Position numbers and translations under genes: made by a program | The notes under the pieces: generated by a model | What the model saw: only the letters and a program-made list of their open reading frames with translations | Databases searched by the model: none | What the model was told of the DNA's origin: nothing | Assembly (NCBI GenBank): GCA_022844125.1 | Contig: JALHMI010000004.1 | Location: forward strand, 352,777-416,776 | Direction: 5' to 3' | Length of the DNA stretch: 64,000 bases | Origin: Pirellulales bacterium | GTDB taxonomy: Bacteria > Planctomycetota > Planctomycetia > Pirellulales > PALSA-1355 | In this document: positions 36,547 through 44,603 of the stretch, piece by piece | Layout: each line of letters begins with the position of its first letter | How positions within the stretch are numbered: position 1 is the first letter of the stretch

Positions 36547-37083
36547 CTACTCCAAGGGTGAATCACTCTGGGTGCGTTGTTCATCGATGGGAAACACGAT
36601 GTTGTGTGGCCGCGGATCGAGATAGTAAATCTGAAAGCTCTCGAGAGCCGACATCAAACGCTGCACGGCTTTCCAATTGTCCTCTCCGAATTGCTCGCGC
36701 CCGCGACGATCGTGATACTCGAGCACGTCGTCCGAGAACTCCGGCGGCCGGTCGATCCGCACCTTGCCGAAGTCGATGATGAAAGGTGGATTCTGCATCA
36801 ACTCCATCTCAACTACCATGAGTTCGTCATCGTAGTTGATTAACATCGGAATCCAGAACTCAGAGAGCTGGACGGGTCACACCATAGTCTTCCAGGCGCA
36901 AGTAGGTATCCCGCTCGTTGCAGTAACCGATGAAGTAATCGAAGACCTTGACCGCAGAATTTCGGTTCGTGCTCCATATACCGCGCCGTCTGTCCCCTGG
37001 CCGAGAAAATCGCCGAGCTTTACCTGCGGTGCCGTGCGGCTAAGATACTCTTGCGCTATCGCTATTTGTCGAGGACTTGCCAT
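36547..37083 (-). pseudogene. Kinase-like gene interrupted by two compensating frame changes
   Basis: Starts at ATG 37083 with GGAG 4-5 bases upstream. Frame 1 gives VKLGDFLGQGTDGAVYGAR, a kinase-type glycine loop. About 36965 the coding continues in another frame for 31 codons (NSAVKVFDYF, with a VAIK-like Lys, then ERDTYLRLEDYG). About 36870-36880 the original frame resumes (LSEFWIPMLINYDDELMVVEMEL, ending at 36547 with IYYLDPRPHNIVFP, like a catalytic-loop HxDxxxxN). Summed, this is a ~177-aa atypical kinase-like protein of a type I associate with planctomycetes. As written, translation stops at TGA 36877-36879. It may be a recent pseudogene or two sequencing indels. Confidence 0.7.
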
Positions 37084-37336
37084 GGGTCTCCATCACGAGA
37101 ACGGGTATTCCGCCAGCGTCGAAGGCTTCTTCGTCTTCAACGGAGAGCGGATTCGTGTGGCGAAATCCAGTCATTCTTACTTTTATGCGGTCGAGCCTCG
37201 CGACCTGCCAGCGGGTGTGGAAGGCGATTTGCTCGTCATCGTTGACGGCAATTCATCTTCGCGACGAGTTCGGTTGCCACTGGGAATGCAGGCCAATCAA
37301 TTGCCCACTCAGTACGAAGTGGCCGCCCGCATCTAG
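37082..37336 (+). CDS. Hypothetical small protein, start overlapping divergent gene
   Basis: An 84-aa protein from ATG 37082, with GAGG 7 bases upstream. It is beta-rich: VEGFFVFNGERIRVAKSS, FYAVEPRDLPAGVEGDLLVIVDG, then SSRRVRLPLG. I do not recognise the family; the fold could be a small barrel. Its ATG overlaps the ATG of the kinase-like gene on the other strand (shared CATG), so its promoter and leader must lie inside that gene. The frame is open upstream to 36836, but the extension is a shadow of the kinase-like gene. Confidence 0.65.
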   Translation: MGLHHENGYSASVEGFFVFNGERIRVAKSSHSYFYAVEPRDLPAGVEGDLLVIVDGNSSSRRVRLPLGMQANQLPTQYEVAARI

Positions 37337-37464
37337 GCACAGAAATCTACCCTTGTAGGGCGGGCGACTCAAACCAGCGGCTTGGTGGCATTTCACCGAC
37401 TGCCGCCGCGCAACCGCTCGTGCCGGCGGCCCTTACCCTCGCCACTCCCGCTCCCAAACGAGCC

Positions 37465-37492
37465 TTGCGTGCCCACCTAAACTCGGTATACT
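37465..37492 (+). promoter_or_regulatory. Candidate promoter of rpmB
   Basis: TTGCGT (37465-37470) and TATACT (37487-37492) are separated by 16 bases. The start of transcription would be near 37499, giving a leader of about 46 bases before ATG 37545. Confidence 0.5.
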
Positions 37493-37544
37493 GGCGGTTT
37501 TGCGATTTTTCACGGGTAGACCGTATAACGAAGGCGTTCGTCCG

Positions 37545-37826
37545 ATGTCGAAGCAATGTGAAGTCTGTGGCAAGGCGCCCTCGCTGGGCAACCAGGTGAC
37601 CATCCGCGGTAAGGCCAAATACCTGGGTGGCGTCGGCACCAAAGTGACCGGCATCTCGCGCCGCCAGTTCAAGCCCAACCTGCAGCGGGTGCACGTCACC
37701 ACTGCCAACGGCACCAACAAGTCCATGCGCGTCTGCACCCAGTGCATCCGCAGCGGAGCTGTGACCAAGCGCATTCGCAACGCGCCGTTCAAGCTCCCCA
37801 CCGCCAAAGCGGCCAAGGCTAGTTAG
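37545..37826 (+). CDS. rpmB: 50S ribosomal protein L28
   Basis: This 93-aa protein is bL28: SKQCEVCGKAPSLGNQV at the N-terminus, NLQRVHVTTANGT in the middle, and RVCTQCIRSGAV at the end. Two CxxC pairs (residues 5-8 and about 64-67) indicate the zinc-binding form. ATG 37545 is chosen over an upstream frame start at 37500 because the family begins there. A G/C-rich imperfect inverted repeat follows the stop and may end transcription before gatC. Confidence 0.93.
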   Translation: MSKQCEVCGKAPSLGNQVTIRGKAKYLGGVGTKVTGISRRQFKPNLQRVHVTTANGTNKSMRVCTQCIRSGAVTKRIRNAPFKLPTAKAAKAS

Positions 37827-37938
37827 GGTTTAGGGGCTGGGGGCGAGGTCCAAAGAACCCGGTTCCTGGCGCGGCTCCAACCTGCCCTCAGGTCCGGGCC
37901 TCAGTTGTCTAACCCCTAAACTCCATCCCCTAACCCCT
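37824..37938. repeat. Imperfect inverted repeat between rpmB and gatC
   Basis: A left arm TTAGGGTTTAGGGGCTGG-type (37823-37843) is nearly complementary to a right arm CCCCTAAACTCCATCCCC (37913-37931 and onward). Between them lies CCGGTTCCTGGCGCGG, related to the element at 48271-48322 on the opposite strand. It may be the rpmB terminator or an intergenic repeat. Confidence 0.4.
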
Positions 37939-37951
37939 TGTCTCTCCCGTC

Positions 37952-38239
37952 ATGCTCTCTCGCGCCGACGTCGAAAAGGTCTCCCTCCTCGCTCGGCTCG
38001 AGCTCACGCCCGAAGAGCTCGAGCGGATGACCGCGCAGATGGTCCAGATCGTGGGCTACGTCGAGCAACTGGCCGAGCTAAAGACTGACGACGTGCAGCC
38101 AATGGCGCACGCGCTGGAAGTGCACAACGTATTCGCCGCCGACGAAGTCCGGCCGAGCCTGCCTCGCGAGGCGGCCCTGGCGAACGCTCCGCACCACGAC
38201 AAAGAGTTCTACCTGGTCCCCGCCGTGCTGGGCGAATAA
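37952..38239 (+). CDS. gatC: Asp-tRNA(Asn)/Glu-tRNA(Gln) amidotransferase subunit C
   Basis: A 95-aa GatC with the typical VEKVSLLARLELTPEELERM start and the C-terminal P-H-HDKEFYLVP (about 84-93). It stabilises GatA and links it to GatB in the complex that amidates mischarged tRNAs. It lies 3 bp before gatA, so the three gat genes form one operon (gatCAB). Confidence 0.94.
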   Translation: MLSRADVEKVSLLARLELTPEELERMTAQMVQIVGYVEQLAELKTDDVQPMAHALEVHNVFAADEVRPSLPREAALANAPHHDKEFYLVPAVLGE

Positions 38240-38242
38240 ACC

Positions 38243-39790
38243 ATGTCCGTTCTTCGCCAAAGCGCCACGGAGCTGCTCGCCAAACTCAATGCCGGCGAAG
38301 TCACTTCGGTCCAGCTCACCCAGGCGCATCTCGACCAGATCAAACAGCACGACGGCCAGGTAAAGGCCTTTCTCCGCGTCGATCCCGCGGCCGCGCTGGC
38401 TCGGGCGAAAGAGATCGACGACCGCCGCAAGGCGAAGAAGCCGCTTGGTCTGCTCGGCGGCTTGCCCGTCGCGATCAAGGACCTGCTCTGCACCGAAGGC
38501 GAGACGACCACCTGCGGCTCGAAGATGCTCGAGCACTTCAAGCCGCCGTACGATGCCACGGTGATCAAGAAGCTCAAAGCGGCCGACGCGGTCCTGATCG
38601 GCAAGACCAACCTCGACGAATTCGCGATGGGCGGCTCGACCGAGAACTCGGCCTATCAGAAAACGGCCAACCCCTGGGACCTGGCGCGCACGCCGGGCGG
38701 TTCCAGCGGCGGCGCTGCGGCCTGCGTCGCGGCCGGCATGGCGCCCCTCTCCATCGGCACCGACACCGGCGGTTCCATTCGCCAGCCCGCAGCGCTCTGC
38801 GGTGTGACCGGTCTCAAGCCGACGTATGGCCGCGTCAGCCGGTTCGGGCTTGTGGCGTTCGCCAGCAGCTTGGATCAGATCGGCCCGCTCGCTCGCACGG
38901 CCGAAGACGCGGCCTTGTTGCTTGAGGTCCTCGCCGGTCACGATCCGCTCGACAGCACGTCGGTTGATGTGCCCGTGCCCAAGTACAGCGAAACCGTCAA
39001 GCAGCCGCTCAAGAATCTGCGCATTGGCCTGGTGCGCGAACACTTTGGCGAAGGGCTCGAGCCCGAGGTTGAAAAGGCGGTCCGCGACGCGGTCGAAGTT
39101 TACAAATCGCTCGGCGCCACGGTGAAAGACATCTCGCTGCCGCATGGCAAGTACGGCGTGGCGACGTACTACATCATCGCCCCCAGCGAAGCTTCGAGTA
39201 ACCTGGCCCGGTACGATGGCGTGCACTACGGCCACCGCACCAACGAAAAGCAGATGGTCGCCGAGCTCGCTGATGAGCGGAACAAGCTCGTCGCCGCAGG
39301 CAAGACCGCCGCGGCCGAGGCGCTCGACAACCCGCTGGTCCGCATGTATCGCCGCAGCCGGGCCGAAGGGTTCGGCCCCGAAGTGAAACGCCGGATCATG
39401 CTCGGCACGTACGCCCTGAGCGCGGGCTACTACGACGCCTACTACCTCAAGGCGCTCAAGGTTCGTCGGCTGATTCGCCAGGACTACGACGTTGCCTTCA
39501 ATGAAGTGGATCTGATTGTCGGCCCCGTAACGACGAGCCCCGCGTTCAAGCTGGGCGAAAAGGTCGATGACCCCTTGTCGATGTACCTCGTTGACCTGTA
39601 CACCGTAAGCGCGAACCTGGCCGGCATCGGCGGAATTTCGATTCCCTGCGGCATGAGCCGCAACTTGCCGCTGGGGCTGCAGCTTCAGGCGCCGCCGTTC
39701 GAAGAAGAGCGGCTGCTCCGCGCGGCGCACATGTTTCAGCAGGCCACGGATTGGCATCAGCAGTTTCCGGCGATGGTTCCCAAAGCCTGA
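38243..39790 (+). CDS. gatA: Asp-tRNA(Asn)/Glu-tRNA(Gln) amidotransferase subunit A
   Basis: A 515-aa amidase-signature protein that releases ammonia from glutamine. The Ser-cisSer-Lys triad is visible: Lys in PVAIKDLLCTEG (about residue 77), cis-Ser in GGSSGGAAA and nucleophile Ser in GTDTGGSIRQPA. FGLVAFASSLDQIGP is another GatA landmark. The C-terminus is slightly longer than in many homologues. gatB starts 11 bp downstream. Confidence 0.95.
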   Translation: MSVLRQSATELLAKLNAGEVTSVQLTQAHLDQIKQHDGQVKAFLRVDPAAALARAKEIDDRRKAKKPLGLLGGLPVAIKDLLCTEGETTTCGSKMLEHFKPPYDATVIKKLKAADAVLIGKTNLDEFAMGGSTENSAYQKTANPWDLARTPGGSSGGAAACVAAGMAPLSIGTDTGGSIRQPAALCGVTGLKPTYGRVSRFGLVAFASSLDQIGPLARTAEDAALLLEVLAGHDPLDSTSVDVPVPKYSETVKQPLKNLRIGLVREHFGEGLEPEVEKAVRDAVEVYKSLGATVKDISLPHGKYGVATYYIIAPSEASSNLARYDGVHYGHRTNEKQMVAELADERNKLVAAGKTAAAEALDNPLVRMYRRSRAEGFGPEVKRRIMLGTYALSAGYYDAYYLKALKVRRLIRQDYDVAFNEVDLIVGPVTTSPAFKLGEKVDDPLSMYLVDLYTVSANLAGIGGISIPCGMSRNLPLGLQLQAPPFEEERLLRAAHMFQQATDWHQQFPAMVPKA

Positions 39791-39801
39791 GTGCAAACGA
39801 C

Positions 39802-41271
39802 GTGAGCGAACCCTACACGATCATCATCGGCCTTGAGGTGCACGTGCAGCTCGCCACACGCACCAAGCTGTTCTGCCGCTGCAGCACGAAGTTCGGCGCC
39901 CCGCCGAACACGCAGACCTGCCCGATCTGCATCGGCATGCCGGGCACGCTCCCGGTGATGAATCGCGAAGCATTCGCTCTCGGCCTGAAGACGGCCATCG
40001 CGCTCAACTGCCAGATCGCCAGGTTCACAAAGTGGGACCGCAAACAGTACTACTATCCGGATCTGCCCAAGGGCTACCAGATCAGTCAGTACGATCTGCC
40101 GTTCTCCCAGGATGGCCACCTCGAAATTAGCGACCCGAAAGGCCGCTTCAAGCCCAAGCGCATCGGCATCATCCGCGCGCACCTGGAAGAAGATGCCGGC
40201 AAGAGCATGCACGACGAGGTTTCCGGCCAGGCCGACAGCAAAATCGACCTGAACCGCACCGGCACGCCGCTTCTGGAGATTGTCAGCCAGCCGGACATGC
40301 GTTCGCCCGCCGAAGCCAAGGCTTACCTGCAGGAGCTCAAGCTGCTGCTCACCTACCTGGGCGTTTCCGACTGCAACATGCAGGAAGGCAGCCTGCGGGT
40401 GGATGCCAACATCAACCTGCACGTCGACACGCCCGAAGGCAAAGTCGCCACGCCGATCGTCGAAGTCAAGAACATGAACAGCTTCCGGGCGGTCGAACGG
40501 GCAATGGAGTACGAAGCCGTTCGCCACTGGGAAGTCTGGCAGGAAACTGGCCAGCGCCTGGGACAAGTCCCGAAGCAGACACGCGGCTGGGACGACACGG
40601 CGATGATCACCCGCGGTCAGCGTCACAAGGAAGAGTCGAGCGACTATCGCTACTTTCCCGATCCGGACCTGGTGCCGGTGGTGACGACCGACGAAGAACT
40701 GGCGGCGGTCAAATCCTCGCTCGGCGAACTGCCGGCTCAGATGCGAACGCGACTCGAAGCGAAGTACGGCATCAAGCCCTACGATAGCGATGTGCTGGTC
40801 AGTGCGGGGCAGGGGCTCGTTGACTACTATGTCGAGCTCGCGGACCTGGTGGGCGATGGCAAGCTGGCCAGCAACTGGGTCCAGCAGGACGTCATGCGCA
40901 CGCTCAACGAGCAAAAGGTCGAGCCCGCGGCGTTCGCCATGCGGCCCAAGCAGCTGGGCGAGCTACTCACCGCGATTCAAAAAGGCGAGATCGACACCAG
41001 CCGCGCCCGCGAAGTGTTCCTCGAGATGGTCGCTTCCGGCAAGAGCGCGGCCGACGTGATGAAAGCCCAGGGGATTGAGAAGGTCGACGAAAGCGAACTC
41101 ATCGCGCTCTGCCAAGAGCTGATCGCGGCCAATCCAAAGATCGTGGCCGACATTCAAGGCGGTAAGCCCCAAGCGGCAGGCAACCTGATCGGCCAAGCTA
41201 AGAAGAAAAACCCGAACATCAATCCGGGCCGTTTCCGCGAGCTGGTCGTCGAGCTCGTGGGCAAAATGTAG
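39802..41271 (+). CDS. gatB: Asp-tRNA(Asn)/Glu-tRNA(Gln) amidotransferase subunit B
   Basis: A 489-aa protein that activates and amidates the tRNA-bound Asp or Glu. GTG 39802 is chosen because IIGLEVHVQLATRTKLFCRC must lie close to the start; the longer frame from 39751 runs inside gatA. The CxC and CPIC cysteines (FCRCSTKF, TCPICIGMPG) bind zinc. YYYPDLPKGYQISQYD and the C-terminal YqeY-like tail (INPGRFRELVVELV) are complete. Presence of GatCAB implies indirect Asn-tRNA and/or Gln-tRNA formation. Confidence 0.95.
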   Translation: MSEPYTIIIGLEVHVQLATRTKLFCRCSTKFGAPPNTQTCPICIGMPGTLPVMNREAFALGLKTAIALNCQIARFTKWDRKQYYYPDLPKGYQISQYDLPFSQDGHLEISDPKGRFKPKRIGIIRAHLEEDAGKSMHDEVSGQADSKIDLNRTGTPLLEIVSQPDMRSPAEAKAYLQELKLLLTYLGVSDCNMQEGSLRVDANINLHVDTPEGKVATPIVEVKNMNSFRAVERAMEYEAVRHWEVWQETGQRLGQVPKQTRGWDDTAMITRGQRHKEESSDYRYFPDPDLVPVVTTDEELAAVKSSLGELPAQMRTRLEAKYGIKPYDSDVLVSAGQGLVDYYVELADLVGDGKLASNWVQQDVMRTLNEQKVEPAAFAMRPKQLGELLTAIQKGEIDTSRAREVFLEMVASGKSAADVMKAQGIEKVDESELIALCQELIAANPKIVADIQGGKPQAAGNLIGQAKKKNPNINPGRFRELVVELVGKM

Positions 41272-41385
41272 TCAGGCCGCGAGTCGCGCGGTTGCTGCGC
41301 GACCCGTCCTCGCGGGGCTATACTGCATTTCCGTGAGGAGCCGCGTTCTCTCCTCGCCCTCTGCTGGCCAGGCTGTGAATTCAAG

Positions 41386-42180
41386 ATGTCGATGCGGCGC
41401 ATCATCACGCTCACCACTGATTTTGGCGTCGGCAGCCCCTATGTGGCCGCCATGCGCGGCGTGATTCTCTCGATCAATCCCAACGCCGAGCTCATCGATA
41501 TCTCACACGCCGTCCCGCCGCAGGACATCCGCGCCGGAGCGCTCACGCTCGCTCAGGCCACGCCCTGGTTCCCGCCCGATACGATTCACGTGGCCGTTGT
41601 CGACCCGGGCGTTGGCTCCGCGCGGCGGATCGTCTATGCGCGTTTCGGTCAGCAGCAGTTCGTCGCGCCCGACAATGGGCTATTAAGTTGTTTGGCGCTG
41701 CGGGAGCATCCCTCTACAATCATTGCGGTCGAGGAGCCCGGGTTCTGGTTGCCGCGGGTTTCGTCGACGTTCCACGGGCGCGACATCATGGCGCCCGTGG
41801 CGGCAAGGCTGAGCCTGGGGCTGGACCCCGCACAGCTGGGGCCGGTACTGGCGGACATCGAACGCTTGGATTGGACGGAGGCTCGCGTGGCCGGAAACAA
41901 AATCGAGGGCGCGGTCGAGTCGATCGACTCGTTCGGCAATCTGATCACGAATATCCCGGAAGACGCCCTGACGAAGGTCCCTCGTGGTGAGGAGGAAGTC
42001 GCGATTTTTTGCGACGAGCACGAGACGCGCGGCATCTTCCGCACCTACAGCGATCAGCCCGAGATGACGCTGATCGCGCTGGTCGGTTCGACGGGCCGAC
42101 TGGAGCTGGCCATTGTGGGCGAGAACGCTTCGCTGATGTTGGGCGTCAAGGCCGGTACGCCGGTTAAAGTCACCTGGTAG
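41386..42180 (+). CDS. SAM hydroxide adenosyltransferase (DUF62 family)
   Basis: A 264-aa member of the SAM-hydrolysing family related to fluorinase. N-terminal ITLTTDFGVGSPYVAAMRGV gives the Asp that binds the ribose, and AVVDPGVGS and FVAPDNGLL are further family motifs. The C-terminal domain has IDSFGNLITNI. The family converts S-adenosylmethionine and water to adenosine and methionine; halide-forming members have an extra loop that I do not see. Start ATG 41386 (ATG 41392 also possible). Confidence 0.87.
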   Translation: MSMRRIITLTTDFGVGSPYVAAMRGVILSINPNAELIDISHAVPPQDIRAGALTLAQATPWFPPDTIHVAVVDPGVGSARRIVYARFGQQQFVAPDNGLLSCLALREHPSTIIAVEEPGFWLPRVSSTFHGRDIMAPVAARLSLGLDPAQLGPVLADIERLDWTEARVAGNKIEGAVESIDSFGNLITNIPEDALTKVPRGEEEVAIFCDEHETRGIFRTYSDQPEMTLIALVGSTGRLELAIVGENASLMLGVKAGTPVKVTW

Positions 42181-42217
42181 CCGCCCAGCCTTGAGCGGCA
42201 CAACAGGCGGAGGCGAC

Positions 42218-43594
42218 ATGTTGACCCCGGCAACGTCCACGAATCGCGAGCCTTCGCTCGACGAACTGCGCCAGTGGGATCGCGAGATCGTCTGGCACGC
42301 CTTCACGCAGATGGCTGAGTATGAGCCCCTGATCTTTGAACGCGCCGAGGGGTGCACGCTCACCGACGTCGAGGGGCGCCAGTACCTTGACGCCTGTGCC
42401 AGCGTGTGGTGCAACGTGCACGGCCACCGGCATCCGCGACTCGACGCGGCCCTGCGCGAGCAGCTCGACAAAGTGGCTCACGTCACATCACTCGGCTCGT
42501 CGAATCCTACGACGATCAAGCTGGCCAAGCGACTGACCGAAATCGCGCCTGCGGGGCTCGAGCATGTGTTCTTCTCCGACAGTGGCGCGACGGCCGTCGA
42601 AGTCGCGCTCAAAATGTCGCTGCAGTACTGGCGGCAGCGCACCGTTCCGCGGCCGAACAAGACGACTTATATCGCCCTGGCGGATGCCTACCACGGCGAC
42701 ACGCTCGGCAGCGTCAGCGTCGGTGGCGTGGCCCGCTTCCACGCGATGTTCGATCCGCTGCTGTTCCCCGTGCTGCGCGCTCCCGCTCCGGACACGTACC
42801 GCCTGCCGCCCGGCGTCACACGCGAGAACGCCTTGGCTCATTACGTGCGCCAGATGGAAGAACTGCTCGCCCGCGAGCACGAGCGCGTCGCGGCCGTCGT
42901 GATCGAACCCTTGATCCAGGCCGCCGCCGGCATGATCATGCACCCGCCGGGCTACCTGGCCGCGGTCCGCGAGCTGACGCAGAAGTACGACGTGCACCTG
43001 ATCGCCGATGAAGTTGCCGTCGGCTTCGGCCGCACGGGTACCATGTTCGCCTGCCAGCAGGAACTCGTTACGCCGGACTTCCTTTGCCTGGCGAAGGGTC
43101 TCACCGGTGGCTACATGCCGGTCGCCGCGACGCTCACCACGACCGAAGTCTGGAACGCATTCCTCGGCGCCTATGCCCAGTCGAAAACCTTCTTTCACGG
43201 CCATACCTACGGCGGCAACCCATTGGGCTGCGCCGTGGGACTGGCGACGCTCGACGTGTTCGAAGAAGAGCAGACGCTGGCCAGGCTGCCGGAGAAGATC
43301 GAACGGCTGGCCGAGCATCTGGCACGCATCAGCCAGCATCCGCACGTCGGCGACGTCCGGCAACGCGGCCTGATCGGCGCCATCGAGCTGGTCCGCGATC
43401 GGCAGACGCGCGAGCCGTTCCCTTGGGAGCAAAAACGCGGGATGGCCGTGTGCGACTACGCGCGAGGGCAGGGGGTTCTGGCCCGACCACTCGGCAGTGT
43501 GCTGGTGATCTTCCCGCCGCTGTCGATCACACTCGCGGAGCTCGACCGCATCTGCACGACGCTTGAGGCCGGCATCGTGGCCGCGACGGAGTAA
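42218..43594 (+). CDS. bioA: Adenosylmethionine-8-amino-7-oxononanoate aminotransferase
   Basis: A 458-aa class III aminotransferase that makes 7,8-diaminopelargonate in biotin synthesis, using SAM as the amino donor. ATG 42218 follows GGAGG. The BioA mark VWHAFTQMAEYEP (usual WHPFTQ, here with Ala) is at about 25-37, DACASVWCNVHGH near 60, and the PLP lysine in CLAKGLTGGYMP at about 290. HGHTYGGNPLGCAV is the substrate-binding turn. No other bio gene lies in the window. Confidence 0.92.
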   Translation: MLTPATSTNREPSLDELRQWDREIVWHAFTQMAEYEPLIFERAEGCTLTDVEGRQYLDACASVWCNVHGHRHPRLDAALREQLDKVAHVTSLGSSNPTTIKLAKRLTEIAPAGLEHVFFSDSGATAVEVALKMSLQYWRQRTVPRPNKTTYIALADAYHGDTLGSVSVGGVARFHAMFDPLLFPVLRAPAPDTYRLPPGVTRENALAHYVRQMEELLAREHERVAAVVIEPLIQAAAGMIMHPPGYLAAVRELTQKYDVHLIADEVAVGFGRTGTMFACQQELVTPDFLCLAKGLTGGYMPVAATLTTTEVWNAFLGAYAQSKTFFHGHTYGGNPLGCAVGLATLDVFEEEQTLARLPEKIERLAEHLARISQHPHVGDVRQRGLIGAIELVRDRQTREPFPWEQKRGMAVCDYARGQGVLARPLGSVLVIFPPLSITLAELDRICTTLEAGIVAATE

Positions 43595-43607
43595 GTTTCG
43601 CCCGGCG

Positions 43608-44585
43608 TTACTGCGCGGTCGACTTGCTGCCTTTCGGAGAAGCGCCAATGGCCATGCCGTGCGGCAGCGGCCGAGCGGCGACGGCATAACCCAGCTCGTA
43701 CAGTTCCTTCTTGAGCCGCGCGTATTCCGCGAAGCTGTCGGGATATGTCCAGATCGTGATCGTGTACGTGTCGGGCGACATGCGCGCTAGCGCGGCGCGA
43801 AACTCCGAGCCTTCGCGCAGAGCATCGTCAACCGGCTCGCCAAGCTGGCTGCTGGTAGGCAGGAACTCGACGAATGAGAGCTCGAATACCGAACCCTGGG
43901 CAACGTCACGCCTCGAGACTACATATCGCATGCGAAACCCTTCGATCGGTCCGATCATGTCGACCAGTTCGTTGCTGTTTCCCATCCGGCCGACCGCACT
44001 GCGCAGGATGCTCCGCAGTCGCGCGATAAGCAGGTCCATTGGCAGCACGGCGAGTCGCCCTCCCTTGAGCTGCAAGTGCGCTTCGTTGTCATCCACGGTC
44101 TTGCCCAGTGGCGTGGGATAGCTGGTGATCTGTACGATTTGCGGTGTCATCGCCTTCTCGACCATCTCACGTTCTGTATTGGCTTTTGCCAGCGCATCTT
44201 CGGCCAGGGCCAGATCGCGGTCGATGGCATACTGCGCGCCCTTTGTTTCGCCCAGTGTCTGCTGTTGTTTAGCAAGTTCCTGCTCCACGGCCGTGGTCAA
44301 CGTCTGCAGTTGGCTCCGTTCGATCGCACGTACTTGAATTTCCTGCTGGACGCCCAGCATCTGGCCCTGTATCTCCTGTAAGTCACGCTCGAGCGACTGG
44401 GCTTCGTGACGAGCCTGAACGAACTCAGGGCTCGGCACCGCGGCCTGCGCAGGAACCGGCGCCAACTTGGCCCGCTCTCCCACGACCATCACCAGGATGA
44501 TCAAGATCCCGACGATGTTCGTGATTACATCGAGAAAGGAGTCGGCGCCAACCGCCTCTTGATCGCTTGCTTGTCGTCGTGCCAT
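43608..44585 (-). CDS. ExbD/MotB-like single-span coiled-coil protein
   Basis: A 325-aa protein, last gene of a three-gene unit. Residues 14-38 contain one membrane helix with an Asp at its cytoplasmic edge (ADSFLDVITNIVGILIILV), positioned like the proton Asp of ExbD or MotB. A coiled coil follows (about 55-145), then a periplasmic beta/alpha domain (about 170-310) that I do not recognise; no OmpA-type peptidoglycan motif is visible. ATG 44585 has GGGA upstream and lies 18 bp after the preceding gene. It probably forms the stator partner of the ExbB-like channel encoded upstream. Confidence 0.75.
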   Translation of the reverse strand: MARRQASDQEAVGADSFLDVITNIVGILIILVMVVGERAKLAPVPAQAAVPSPEFVQARHEAQSLERDLQEIQGQMLGVQQEIQVRAIERSQLQTLTTAVEQELAKQQQTLGETKGAQYAIDRDLALAEDALAKANTEREMVEKAMTPQIVQITSYPTPLGKTVDDNEAHLQLKGGRLAVLPMDLLIARLRSILRSAVGRMGNSNELVDMIGPIEGFRMRYVVSRRDVAQGSVFELSFVEFLPTSSQLGEPVDDALREGSEFRAALARMSPDTYTITIWTYPDSFAEYARLKKELYELGYAVAARPLPHGMAIGASPKGSKSTAQ

Positions 44586-44603
44586 GATGATCCCGGCCGA
44601 GAA

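Noticed and set aside
41292-41324. TTGCTG and TATACT as promoter of the SAM hydroxide adenosyltransferase gene
   Set aside because: The spacer is 21 bases, too long for a normal sigma70 promoter; only the -10 is good.
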